The translations under genes and the position numbers were made by a program. A stretch of 64,000 nucleotides of DNA from Narthecium ossifragum (taxonomy: Eukaryota > Streptophyta > Magnoliopsida > Dioscoreales > Nartheciaceae): assembly GCA_963920575.1 (NCBI GenBank), contig OY986972.1, positions 8,134,010-8,198,009 of the forward strand, read 5' to 3'. Numbering within the stretch: the first letter of the stretch is position 1; each line of letters starts with the position of its first letter. Under the pieces are notes generated by a model that saw only the letters and a list, made by a program, of their open reading frames with translations, was not told the DNA's origin and did no database searches. This document shows, in pieces, positions 24,951 to 35,680 of this stretch.

Positions 24951-24968
24951 TCCCCGGCAACGGCGCCA
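24951..24968 (-). other. Primer binding site, tRNA-Asp type (Athila)
   Basis: The minus strand reads TGGCGCCGTTGCCGGGGA five bases after the end of the 5' LTR. It complements the 3' end of plant tRNA-Asp with about one mismatch. Confidence 0.75.
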
Positions 24969-24973
24969 ATTTT

Positions 24974-26704
24974 TGATGTCGCTCAAATGTGTCACGCACA
25001 GCGGTCGCGGTGCAGTACAACATAAGAGAGGTCGAATCCCACAGAGAGACAAGCAGGAAAGATCCAGAAATACAAATAACAATAAATTGAAAACAATCAA
25101 GAGCGTAAAAAGTTAAGAAAATAGATCGGAGATGTAATGGTAAGATAAAGGTAACGAAAGAAATCAGGATTTGAATGAGGCTAGGCTTCAGGAATCACAT
25201 CACTCGGATTTAGGTTCTTCTCTTCTCAATGGTTCATATGGTACTCAGTTAAGGGATTCACATCCCAATCGCCTTAACCGGAAGATATAGAATTATGAAT
25301 CTGATAAAATATATAAATGTCTCTTCCTACGATTGGTTCTTCCTTTTTATAGTTCTAACCTCATCCAACCAAACCTAAGAATACGCGATACCGGCTGTCA
25401 CTACAGGCAACGCGCAGCAAAAGTTCATCGGGACAAAGCCCTAACTCTAACCGGATCTCTAAGAATACACAATACCAACTCTCACAATCGGCAATGCATA
25501 GCAAAGATCTCACGGTATAGAGCCCCAACCTTATCTAACCAGATCCCTAAGAATATACAATACCAGCTGTCACTACGGGCAATGTATAGCAAAGGTCTCA
25601 CGAGACTCGGTAGGAGAATTGAAAGAGATAACTATGGGATCACAATATCATAAAAGAAGCATGACTGGATTTATAATAATGTTTAATCACAAAGCAATCT
25701 GTGAAGATCCAATACATAAAGAGAGTTTAACAATAAAGATTAAAAACATGAACCATCGTTGGAGAAGAAACCCTAATCCTCGCTAGATCATCCGTCCGCC
25801 ATGCCCGCGGATTACTCGGCCATGGATGGAGATTCCTTCATCTTCTTCCCTTGAGAAACACCCAGAAAAGAGCCTCCAAAAACTTCCAAGAAGTCCCCCT
25901 TTATTAGCCCTAAGTTTCCTATTTATAGGGTCCAAGAATTAGTAAACTCGGATTAATCAAAACCGTTGATTTTCGTCACTGGGCAAGTCCGATCGATCCT
26001 TCTCGGGATGTTGGATCGATCGGTCTCTTGAGATCTCCAATATTCTAGCTTCGCCCGTGTCCGATCGACGGACGGATCGATCGAACTCTGCTCCTTTAAA
26101 AAGCATACGTTCTGTCACCCTTTAATTCCCAAGTCCGATCGATCGGATTATGTATGTTGGATCGATTGGTTGAGTAAAAATCCGCTGTTTTTGACTTTTT
26201 CCGAGTCCGATCGATCGGACCATTGGTGCCGGATCGATCGGACCCTATGGGAGCGAAGGAGGGATCGATCGGATCATATTCAGCCAAATAACGCATGTTC
26301 TGTCACGATTTTGTCAGGTCCGATCGATCGGCGGATCGCTCGGACTTCCAGCTTATTTTCCTTTCTGCCATTCAGACTGCGCATCGGTACTGAAATTGCC
26401 GTAACTTCTTCTAGGAAACTCGGAATCACGAACCGTAAAATTCCTCAAAATCTAAACTTCAAGAGCTTTCCAACCATATATGGGACATCATCTGATTCTT
26501 CATGAGCAGGTACAGATTAATTGTTGAAGTTGATCCATATACTCTTTTCAGCTTCTTTTAGCTCCAATTTCTTGCATTTTCCAAACAAACATGTGAAGCA
26601 ACATATAGATATAAAAATAGTAATAAAGATGCTGATTAAGGATAATAATCTAGCAATTGAGATGGTTTTAAGGTTGTTCAGAGTGCACTTTCATGCACTC
26701 ATCA
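24974..26704 (-). repeat. 5' LTR of the Athila element
   Basis: 1731 bp, collinear with 16433-18163. The TATA box lies at about 25917-25930, and the CCGATCGATCGG cluster at 25988-26343. Confidence 0.93.
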
Positions 26705-27720
26705 CCGCTGCCTGCTGATACTGCTGCTGCTGCTGCTGGTACTGCTGTACGGTGTCCTGCTGCTCGTGCACTGGGAGAGTAACCACATGACCTCGCTGGC
26801 TGCCTCCACCCCTACTGCCCTGTGGTACAGCGCCCCGCGCTCCTCGCATGGGACAATCTCTACGGTAGTGCCCCAGTTGCTCGCACTGGAAGCAGGTGAC
26901 TGACGCGCCCGGCTGCTGACGCCCCGGAAGAGCAAACACACGCCCCTGCTGGCCGCCTCCACCTCTGGAGCGGCCCGGTCTAGCCCCTGACCCGTGCCCA
27001 CCACCGCTCCCTTGCCAGGCACCGGACCCCCCGCCTCTACCACCCTGCGGCATAGCGTCCCGCGCTCCTCGCATGGGACAGTCCTTGCGGAAGTGTCTCG
27101 GCTGCCCGCACAAGAAACAAGTGGCTGATGTGCGACCAGGCTGCTGACCCTGGCCTCCCCCTGACGGAGCCTGCCCAGACGGCCCGGCCGTCAGGGGAAA
27201 CTGGCCTGGCGGACTCGGCAACTGTGGCTGGAACTGGTGCGGGCGCTGCGACCGCTGCCGAGAGCGTCGCTGACGCCGCCGGTTCCCTCCGCTATATCCC
27301 CCTCTGAACTGGGGTCTCTGCGATGCACTGCTAGAGGATGCCGGTGGAACTGCCCGGCACCTCTCGTCCCGCAACTGCACCCCTACTGCCAAGGCGCTGT
27401 CCAGAACTACTGAGTACGTCTGGAAGCGATAAGAACTAGTCCGTCGTCTGATCTCTGATCGAAGCCCCTGCTCAAACTGACGTTCCCTGGCCACTGGACC
27501 TGCTGACCCACCACTGAACCTAGACGGGTCCAGCTGCAGAAAGTCCAACAAGACCGCCGCAGCGATCCGTCCGTCGACAGGAGGGAGAACCCTCTCCTCG
27601 GTGAGAAAGGCCTCCTCCCGTGCGACCGCAACCGTCGCTGGTGATGGCGTAGCCCGTCTAGTTCTGACCTCCCTGACAGGTGTTATCCTGTCTGGTCGGA
27701 CGGGTCGACCAAGTCGTGCC
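26705..27720 (-). pseudogene. Tekay gag, internally deleted
   Basis: The frame 27551-26705 holds two CCHC zinc knuckles (CFLCGQPRHFRKDC and CFQCEQLGHYRRDC) separated by a Gly/Ser/Arg-rich linker, and ends in a Gln-rich tract cut by the Athila insertion. Upstream, LDFLQLDPSRFSGG runs directly into ERQFEQGLRSEIRR, so most of the capsid-forming core of gag is missing. Stops occur upstream of 27551. Gag packages element RNA; this copy cannot. Confidence 0.82.
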
Positions 27721-27949
27721 CCACCCCGACCATCAACCGAAGGTCGGCCTCAAGCACCCGACATTTGCGCGATCACCGACGACAAATGAGCATTCACTCG
27801 TCAGAACGGCAAAACAAACAACACAACATAAAGCGGAAGACATAACACACCAAAAGGAGCATGCACGGATGTTCTAGACATAGAACTAACCCATTCCACG
27901 CTTAATCTCAACCGAATCCTAATCCTAAACCCTGGGATCTACAACCTAT

Positions 27950-27961
27950 GCTCTGATACCA
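27950..27961 (-). other. Primer binding site, initiator-Met tRNA (outer Tekay)
   Basis: The minus strand reads TGGTATCAGAGC three bases after the end of the 5' LTR, the classic complement of initiator tRNA-Met. Confidence 0.9.
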
Positions 27962-27964
27962 AGC

Positions 27965-30355
27965 TGTCGCGCTCCGACCCGCGAAAGCCCAACCGGGCCG
28001 GGCGACGCGAACCGGAACCTACAAAACGCGGAAAACAAAGCTGGCGAGGGTTCCCTCTAACCTATTGGTCTCCCTAACATTTCACCAAAGCACCCCCAAT
28101 TAAAAGACAATATAATAATGAAGCCTCGAACCACAGATTTAAAACTCAAAGAGATTTAATATACATAATCCTCGGAGAGGGGGGAGTTCAAATACAACAT
28201 TGCTCCCGTAGGAGACTATCTAACATAGGGTAAAAGCAGTAAACGATCACCACCTCTCAAAGTCCACCAGGCGCAGCCGCACCACCGACCAACTGCTCGG
28301 CAGGGGCCACAGAAGAGGAACTGACGCCTGCACCTGCAAAACGCAGCCCGGGTAGGTGTGAGCACTAAGCTCAGTAGGGATCTACACTACGACACACAGA
28401 AGGAAGAGGGAAACGCAACAGTGTCGCCCTCAAGCCAGACTCGAGTGAGCTACAATGGTCCCATTACCATTCATCGGTGATCTCTAGGCATATCCAACCA
28501 TGGTCACCCCAACGGACTGGGCCCATCCTGGATACACCTAGTGTCGCAGGGTTCCAGCTGTGGTCACCCGTTCTTCACTGGGCCCACACTGATGCCCCTG
28601 CTGGCAGGAACGGACACTTCCCAAAGAATAAGACCCGCCACCCGTGGCATCCTCAACACCTGACTTGAGGCCGACACGACCTCTAATCATCATCAAGCAA
28701 CAGGTGTACCAGTCCTCCAAGCCTATCATCGAATCGACTGGACACCACAACTCAAACCGGGTCCAAACAACCCAACCCCGGTCCTAGGGCTAAGTCCGAG
28801 CTTCCAGCCTCGGGACGGCGACCCAAGGATCACCCACGCCCTAACCAATACAACTAATGCACAAGTCAACGATGCATGCTATGACATACACAAACAGGAG
28901 ATAGGCATGCAACAGTATGTCAAGGGTAGCATACAAGTCAATCGGATCGCTGCAGCGGTACTACCAACCGCTGCCAGCCGACCTGCAGCGAGTCCCGGCA
29001 TTACGACGGTACCGCGACTGTCACCCGCAGACTCCGGCAACGGGAAGCAACCCCGAAAACAATGTTGAACAGTAAAAAATATAATATTATATTCAAACAC
29101 CCAAAACCTCTACTCAGGGGCTAATTGATCCCGTCGATCCGGCGTCCAACCGACGTTGGATTCAAGATCCAACTTAGCCACTAGTAGGTGAATATACCAG
29201 GATCATCATATCCAAAATTCATAATCATCCAACGGTTGGATTAACGGAAAACACTAGTAAAAAAAACGCTAATCAACTAACTTACCAATTTAATTGCTGC
29301 AACGCAGCCCTCTAGAAAACAATTCATAGAAAATCGTACATAAATTGGAAAATTATGAAATAAGATGACATGGAAAGCTAACGAAGAGATCTACAACTAT
29401 TATGTTTAGCAAAAGCCAAGATCATGTACTCGCCGGCCGAAAAACTCGCCGCAAGCCGTCTGTTTCTCAAGAACAGCAGAAAACCAGAAATCCGAGACTA
29501 ATCTTGCATAAAACCTACTCAAATCTCAACTGATTAACATGAAACTTAAATCAGTTATTTTAGAAGGCATAAAGAATCCAACAAAACAAGGATCAACAAG
29601 ATCCAACGGCTAGATCTCAAGAAAACTAGAAATGAACACAGTTGGTATAACCCTACTTAGCTGCGCTTTCCTCGGCTGATTCCCCGCGATTTGATCACCA
29701 ACAAGCCTCCAAAAAACTTCAGGGGTCTTCCTCTCGTTGTCACGAATCCAACGAGCCAAAGAACACCCAATTTGATGGTCGGAGGAGGGAGAACGGAAGA
29801 GATGAAGCTCGCCGGCGGAGAAGGGAAGAAACAGAGCACCGCGGGAAAGAAGAGAAAGAAGGAAGAAGAAGAGAACAGAAGGAGGAAGAGGAGGGGAAGA
29901 AAAGGAGGGGAAAGGGGAGGGGACAGCCGGGAAAGGGGGAGAAAAGTGAGGGGAGGGGAGGGGAAGTCTTCCCTCTCTGACAGAGGAGAGCGACGGCCAA
30001 CGGCGGCCGTCCTCGCGAAGCAGAAAAAGCCACCGACTCATAAATGATCGATCCTTCCTCAAGGAAGGATCGATCCTTCATGATGCTCTCACAAGGCTTT
30101 CTGGCACGAAGAGGATCGATCCCTTAGCCAGAGAGGATCGGTCCCTTGGGTGTTGAAAGCTAAACTTGGGTAAGAACTCAAGCCCAAGTCTGGATCTTTC
30201 GATCCCGGGTCCACCTAGCCATTCTAAACAAACACTAACACATATAAGGCCAGTGTGTACACACGCAGGTGTGAAATAAACCAACAAGGCGCAATTTACC
30301 AAATTGCCCTTGCGGTCTACAACGAGCCACAGGGGTAGAGGGACAGGTCCTCACA
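27965..30355 (-). repeat. 5' LTR of the outer Tekay element
   Basis: 2391 bp from TGTCGCGCTCCGACCC to GGTCCTCACA, collinear with 10691-13100. Followed by the duplication GTAAA. Its GATCGATCC cluster is at 30045-30215, with one unit changed to GATCGGTCC. Confidence 0.9.
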
Positions 30356-30360
30356 GTAAA

Positions 30361-31425
30361 ACTCATTAACCTTTCAATTACCGTTAGCAATTTAATCATT
30401 TCAAGTGAATGGGGTTTGCATTTAGCTAATGAGTCCAGTTTTTTTATGTTATGCGGTTCAACTTTGGGACACAGTCAAGCCAACTGTTTGGCTCTCAATT
30501 AAGTCAATCTGTAGCCAGCCAACAACCAAGCAATCAAGGGGGCCAGCAAGGGGGGAGTAACAACATGTGAATTTGTCAGCTATCACATGGATTGTTTATA
30601 GTGTTACTTTTGTGTTTGAACATTTGACAGTTGTATCTGTGGCTTGTTTGGATGTAAAACAGTAATATTTTGCATTTGAGTTTGGGTTGTCTGAATGTAA
30701 AACAATTTGACAGTTATGTCTGTGGGTTGTCTTGATTTTGTCAACATGCAGTTATGTTGTCTGTATGGATGTCATTGGCTATGTTGATTTTTTCAGCAAG
30801 CTGTTGCAATTTCAGCGTGTCTTAACAATTTGATTTTGTGGGATGTCATTAGCTTGTATAGATGCAAGCGATATGATGTCATTAGCTTGTATACAGTGTT
30901 GTTTGTATGGGTATCATTAGCTACAATTTGATACAGTGTTGTCCGCATGGATGTCATTAGCTTGTATGAACAATTTGATTTTGTCAGCAAACATGGGCTT
31001 ATCATTAGCTTCATTAGCTTGTAATGTTTGCATGGATGCAAACAATTGTGTTTGGATGTAACACAATGATGTGAAACATGGGCTTATTATTAGCTTGTTA
31101 TGGTTGAGAGTTATCAATTGTTATACCTGGTTGTGAGTTATGTATTTCCTGTAGTTGGTAATATAGGGGCTTGTTACTGCTGCAAGGTAGTGCACATAAC
31201 ATAATTTTTCCTAACATTAGCTAACAAACCTCTATACACACAACACCAAACACTATACATAGCTAATTGTAGGGAATTGCATGTCTTAATCAACATTGAT
31301 CCAAAATTGATACAAACTTGTATGCATACACTCAATTGACCATTCTGCAACTAATTATAGGGAAATTCCTAGTATCCAAACAACTAGAGACATAACACTC
31401 AAACAGAGGAATAAACTAGTAAAAT
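30361..31425. other. MULE internal region between the transposase and the GRF gene
   Basis: Continues the MULE after the retrotransposon. The sequence is AT-rich. A motif GATGTCATTAGCTTGTAT recurs four or five times between 30838 and 31030, degenerate at the ends. No reading frame is supported. Confidence 0.6.
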
Positions 31426-32015
31426 TCACAGTATCCAAGACAACACCAAAACAATCAAATATGTTATGGCTCTAGACTTTAATTGACCATTATGTAGCTC
31501 AAGCATAGAAATTAACTCGTCTCTAACATCCATGCAATTTTTCATTGCTAGCACATCTACCATGGCCTTCTCCTCCTTTGCGTAACAAGAATCCAGTCTT
31601 GCCTTCAATTTTTGCAGCTTATCCCTCAAGTCCTTGATATCATCTTTTTCACACTCACCAACATTCGTATCAAACCACTTGAAGAAGTTGCAGCCACCAT
31701 CCTACAAGGAAAAATGAAATGATTGGGTGAGTTGAAACAACCAGTAGCTGAGGGAAAAAAGGAAATGATAGGGTGCGTTCCAAATCACTGGCAAATCAAT
31801 AAGTTGCTAAAAAATCTCCTTACTTGATAGTTTGCACAGCCTAGGAATCTTCTTCCAGGATTTGATGGTGTCCATGAAGTTCTCAGTGTGGCCTTCACTC
31901 CACAGTGACAGAGGCGATCTTCCCTCCTCAGCGTGGTGACTGAACCTCCACTGAGGTTGGAACTCCCATCTGATGGTGATTTCGCTGACATGAATCTGAC
32001 CACCAATCCATCCAA
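31426..32015 (-). CDS. GRF-type zinc-finger protein carried by the MULE
   Basis: Two exons: 32015-31824 (64 codons) and 31701-31426. The junction is CAA|GTAAGG to TTGTAG|GAT in phase 0 and gives NYQ|DGGCNFFKWFD. The joined product is 155 residues. It has a GRF zinc finger (LCHCGVKATLRTSWTPSNPG then RRFLGCANYQ and the aromatic FFKWFD), a charged, probably coiled-coil segment (LRDKLQKLKARLD) and a hydrophobic C-terminus (YLIVLVLSWIL). GRF fingers bind nucleic acid in other proteins. The gene converges on the transposase, a layout like that of mudrA and mudrB in maize MuDR, but it is not mudrB by sequence. No stop or frameshift was seen, unlike the transposase. Confidence 0.72.
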
Positions 32016-32368
32016 TCAAATGCAGATGATTGGAATGGATGGAGGTCTCATTGAGGGAGAAAGAACAAGTGATAGGAGTAGCAATAGATGAAGGCATCAT
32101 GTACTTTAAGAGACCAAAACACTACCTTATCTCCGTGCTTGCCTTCGTCCAGCGATTCCCTCTGATTTGATGCCTGTTTCCCTTCTGATTGGAGAGATCA
32201 TTAGAACCCTAGATTTTAGGGTTAGACGACGGTTATAAAATGGCGGGTATAAGCCAAAACCGGGTTCCATGGTGGGAGAAAGAGGCAAAACCGGTCACGT
32301 GAGATGTTTGTTGTCTACTCTTCCGAACGACGTCAAGATAGAGGGTCAAAAACGTTATTCCTTAAAAA

Positions 32369-32417
32369 CTAAACTGAACATTTCCTAAATTATAGTGTAG
32401 TAAGGTGTTATTTGCCC
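32369..32417 (-). repeat. MULE right terminal inverted repeat
   Basis: Reverse complement of the left terminus. Followed directly by the duplication TTGTTTTTA (32418-32426). Confidence 0.88.
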
Positions 32418-32936
32418 TTGTTTTTATGCGGTGAAAACATCTATGTAAATATTCTCCAATTATTTTGTTTTTTATGCTTTATTTTATGTCATCCATATAG
32501 GGCATGGATATGATCGAAGATTCTATAGGGGCTACCCATGCCAAGCAGGATAAGGGCAAAAACAAGCTCGCCCCTTTCACTGGACACATGTATGAAGCTG
32601 ATTCCTGCTAAAAACCTTTGCAGAACTTGCCAAATATAGGAAGGTGGATAATCATTTCAAGTCCCATGCCATTACCGTTGCATCAAAAGCTATCTTAGAG
32701 ACTCATAGTGTGGCAGCGACGGAGACTAATATTAACAACCATCTTAAGCATTTAATGGCCAAATGGACAAGTACTAAGCCCCCGTTTGATTCGGGGTTAA
32801 GGGGAATAGGGTTAATGGGGGTTAGGGGTACAAAAATGGGGATAACTTATGGGGATAAGTTTAACCCACTTTTGGTGTTTGGCTCAAAAATAGGGGTAAG
32901 TTAGTGGGTTAAGCTTGGGGTAAGGATAAGAATTGT

Positions 32937-33170
32937 AAAGTGTATAAAATATATAATATTATAATAGTGGGCAACCTAGTGGGTTAATATTATAATATTT
33001 GAATTAAATATTAAGTTAATTCAAATGTTTGTATGTAAAGTGTATAAAACATATAATATTATAATAGTAGGTAAGCTTGTGGGTTAAGATTATAATATTT
33101 GAATTAATTATTAACTTAATTCAAATGTTTGTACGTAAAGTGTACAAAAAATATAATATCTAAATTACCA
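32937..33170 (+). repeat. 100-bp tandem repeat, 2.3 copies
   Basis: AAAGTGTATAAAA and its neighbourhood recur at 32941, 33041 and 33141, exactly 100 bp apart, with AATATTATAATATTTGAATT inside each unit. It lies inside the Harbinger-type element. Confidence 0.8.
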
Positions 33171-33257
33171 CCATCGGCGCAACGCCGGCGACTACAATGG
33201 GTCAAACAACAAACAAACGAATAACCATACAGGTAAAAACATATTGGGCACACCTTT

Positions 33258-35680
33258 TGTCACACCCCGACCCAGAAAACCCATCCAGGACGGGGCGTGA
33301 CGGTTCCTATCACTATTCATCTCCAATTGGCGCGATACAAAGCGGAAAAGACAGATAATTTTAACAATTTTATTCCAGAGGTGAAACTGATATTCAATTC
33401 ATATATATAAACATCAAGTTGTACTGATACAAGATTCTATAACAAACTCCTCCAAGGGAAAGATATTATATAATAATCCAAAAATCCTCAAAGGGTGTTT
33501 ACAATATACAATTTATCCAAAAAGTACAACAATCGATCCTCCAGCAACCTCAAGCACCTCTTGACGTACTCGCGCCACCAAAGGCCGATCCCGCCGGCTC
33601 CACAGAAGAAGAACTGCCGCCTGCACCTGCAAACGCAGCCCGGGTAGGAGTGAGCGATAAGCTCAGTAGGGTTCTACTCTACGGCACACAGAAAGGAGGA
33701 AAATAACAACAATGTTGTCTGCCCGCTCAAGCCTGAGGAATGCTACGGGGTCCCACAACCCCTATCGACTCCCCAAGGGATCCTACTTTTCTCAACCGAC
33801 CACGCTGGGAACATCAACCAACACGCTGGGAGGAAAAGAACAGGAACCAGTAGGATCACCGTTACTCAGCAGGAAACCACTGCCTGGGGACCATATCAGG
33901 GACATCGACACCCATGCTTAAGACTTAGCCTTGGGAAGACAGCACGACCTCTAAACCTCAAAACATTGATCAGAGTCAACTATCGTAAATCCTCAATAAC
34001 AAGAGATTCCATTATACAATCACACCCTAATCCTGACTACCCAGCCACGGTCCTAAGGTTAGATCCGAGCTATCCGAGAGCCTCGGATCGGTGACCAAAC
34101 CATCACCTGCCTAACCTCATATGCCTCTAATGCATACAATGCATGAACCTATTCAAACATCTACCTTAGATAAATGTCACATCATCAGTTATAGGTTCAA
34201 CAGATATGCAATAGCCCTCGACACTCGCCGACAAGAGGCTAAGGTTCCACAATTCCACATTAGCTAGCACTCATAGCTAGCTAATGGCTAAGCAATCAAA
34301 TTAGCACTTAATTACCAACCAAACATGTATTTAAGCGCAAGCCACACCATCGATCTACTCAAAGGGATGCACACACGATTCAATGTCAATCTCAGTAGAA
34401 ATCCCTTAGAAACTTCATGAAAACCACATGCAAGCTTCCCAACATGTTTAGATATTAATCACTAATGAAAGCCATTCAAGAAAAGCCAGAAAGCAATGCT
34501 CAAGGGCCCACGGTCGATGCGACGGTCGACCGTGAGGCCACGGTCGATGTCACGGTCGATGCCACGGTCGACCGTGAGGCCAAAACGAGGAAAACCACAT
34601 GGGTGACGATCGATCGGTACATCGACCGTGGGAAGCCCAAAACGAGACAGAGCCTCACGGACGATGCGACGGTCGATCCGACGGTCGACTGTGAGGCGGG
34701 TTGAAAAAGGGTGGAAGCCCGCGGTCGATCGGTCCATCGACCGTGGGAGACCAAAAACCCGACAGAGCCTGACGGTCGATGTGATGGTCGATCCGGCGGT
34801 CGACCGTCAAGCCCAGAAAGAGCGTATCAACGCTTGACGGTCGATGCACCGATCGACCGTCAAGCCTTAGGCACAGTTCATCAGAACAGTGCCGGAAATC
34901 CAATTTCTTGGACTTCAAGGATCAAATCAAGTTGGAAGTTGATGAAACTTTGCAAGCATGTGTAATTAACGATGGGGAGACCAATGGTATGAAGAAATCA
35001 CATTTTTGGTGGTTAAATCTCCTATCTAGGTCAAAACGGGCAAAAACCGACGAAACGACGATAATACGGAAACCAGCCGTTAGAATACGAAAATCGCACG
35101 GTAGGAATACTTCAAACCATTCACAACACATGTACAAAGAGCTACATAACATTCTAACAAGTATTCCTACTGCAAAAAGGCATTAAACCTATCATAGGAG
35201 AACCCGATCACGAGATCGAGGTAGAAACACCTACTTGAGCAAGTAGGGTAGCTCCTCCACGCGTCCAGCCAGTCAAGCCGCCAAGATCCGCACTTCGAAG
35301 CCCACGTCTCCAAGCCCTAGCTCAGCTGAAGGAGAGAGAGAGAGAAAATGACAGGAGAAGAGAAGGAAAGAGAGAGAAAGGGACAGGGCTTATATAGAGA
35401 TCCAGATCGATCTCAGTCGTCCGATTTGATCTTTCCCGATCGAGCTCTGATCTTCCGATCGGACGCACCCTTAAAATTCTAATCAAACACAAACATCAAT
35501 CCAAGGTCGTGTGTGAAACGCGGGTGTGAAACTGACCACCTGGGGGCCTATTTACCAAAATGGCCCTGGGGTCGAAACCGTCATACGATCGCTTGATCAT
35601 ACCCGACGCGGAACCAAACCAACAAGAAAGCGGCCCTCGACCCACGCGGTCGAGCCAGGCCAGAGGGACGGGCCCTCACA
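33258..35680 (-). mobile_element. Solo LTR, Tekay-type
   Basis: 2423 bp from TGTCACACCCCGACCC to GGGCCCTCACA on the plus strand, flanked by perfect CCTTT on both sides (33253-33257 and 35681-35685). A TATA box on the minus strand reads CTATATAAGCCC (35387-35398), with AGATCGGAAGATCAGAGCTC-like sequence upstream of it. No internal region is present, as expected after recombination between two LTRs. Confidence 0.9.
34508..34863 (-). repeat. Array of GGTCGACC-type palindromes in the LTR leader
   Basis: ACGGTCGACCGT and half-sites such as ACGGTCGATG and ATCGACCGT recur about 15-20 times in 356 bp. They lie roughly 500-900 bp downstream of the LTR TATA box, inside the predicted transcript. The same array is found at 54010-54305, 58110-58460 and 60185-60540. 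Confidence 0.85.

Larger units (their letters stand above)
16433..26704 (-). mobile_element. Athila-lineage Ty3/gypsy retrotransposon, young and nearly intact
   Basis: LTRs of identical length, 1731 bp (16433-18163 and 24974-26704), start TGATGTCGC and end CTCATCA on the plus strand. CCGCT is duplicated at 16428-16432 and 26705-26709. On the minus strand: 5' LTR, AAAAT, a tRNA-Asp-type primer site, gag-pol (24856-19406), about 1.2 kb without a long frame, a G-run polypurine tract and 3' LTR. The gag type places it in the Athila lineage, but no env-like frame is present. By eye the LTRs differ at roughly 1-1.5% of positions, suggesting a recent insertion. It lies between the gag and protease segments of the outer Tekay element. 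Confidence 0.93.
10691..30355 (-). mobile_element. Tekay-lineage Ty3/gypsy retrotransposon, interrupted by Athila
   Basis: Two LTRs (10691-13100 and 27965-30355) bound the element, and GTAAA occurs on both sides (10686-10690 and 30356-30360). On the minus strand the order is 5' LTR, initiator-Met primer site (27950-27961), gag, then after the Athila insertion protease, RT, RNase H, integrase and chromodomain, and a polypurine region next to the 3' LTR (13101-13140, containing TCGGGACGAGATTTCC on the minus strand). The protein order and a C-terminal chromodomain mark the Tekay/Del chromoviruses. It interrupts the MULE downstream of the transposase stop. Gag and pol are both broken. Confidence 0.9.
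2198..32417 (+). mobile_element. Autonomous-type Mutator-like element (MULE) expanded by nested insertions
   Basis: Both ends start GGGCAAATAACAC on their own strand and match over 49 bp (2198-2246 and 32369-32417) with six mismatches by eye. Perfect 9-bp direct repeats TTGTTTTTA flank the element (2189-2197 and 32418-32426), the size expected for MULEs. Removing the two nested stacks leaves about 6.0 kb holding a mudrA-type transposase (plus strand) and a GRF zinc-finger gene (minus strand), which converge. Both host flanks look ordinary. The transposase is broken, so the element cannot move by itself. Confidence 0.9.

Noticed and set aside
33712..33921. ORF with SLRNATGSHNPYRLPKGSYF, recurring at 53505-53745 and 61610-61933
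   Set aside because: Lies in the same R/U5 part of each Tekay-type LTR; recurrence is explained by LTR homology and the frame has no domain.
34462..34965. Overlapping frames on both strands full of VDR, DRG and RST repeats
   Set aside because: Products of the GGTCGACC array read in any frame; seen again at 53949-54354, 58130-58508 and 60115-60526. Not proteins.
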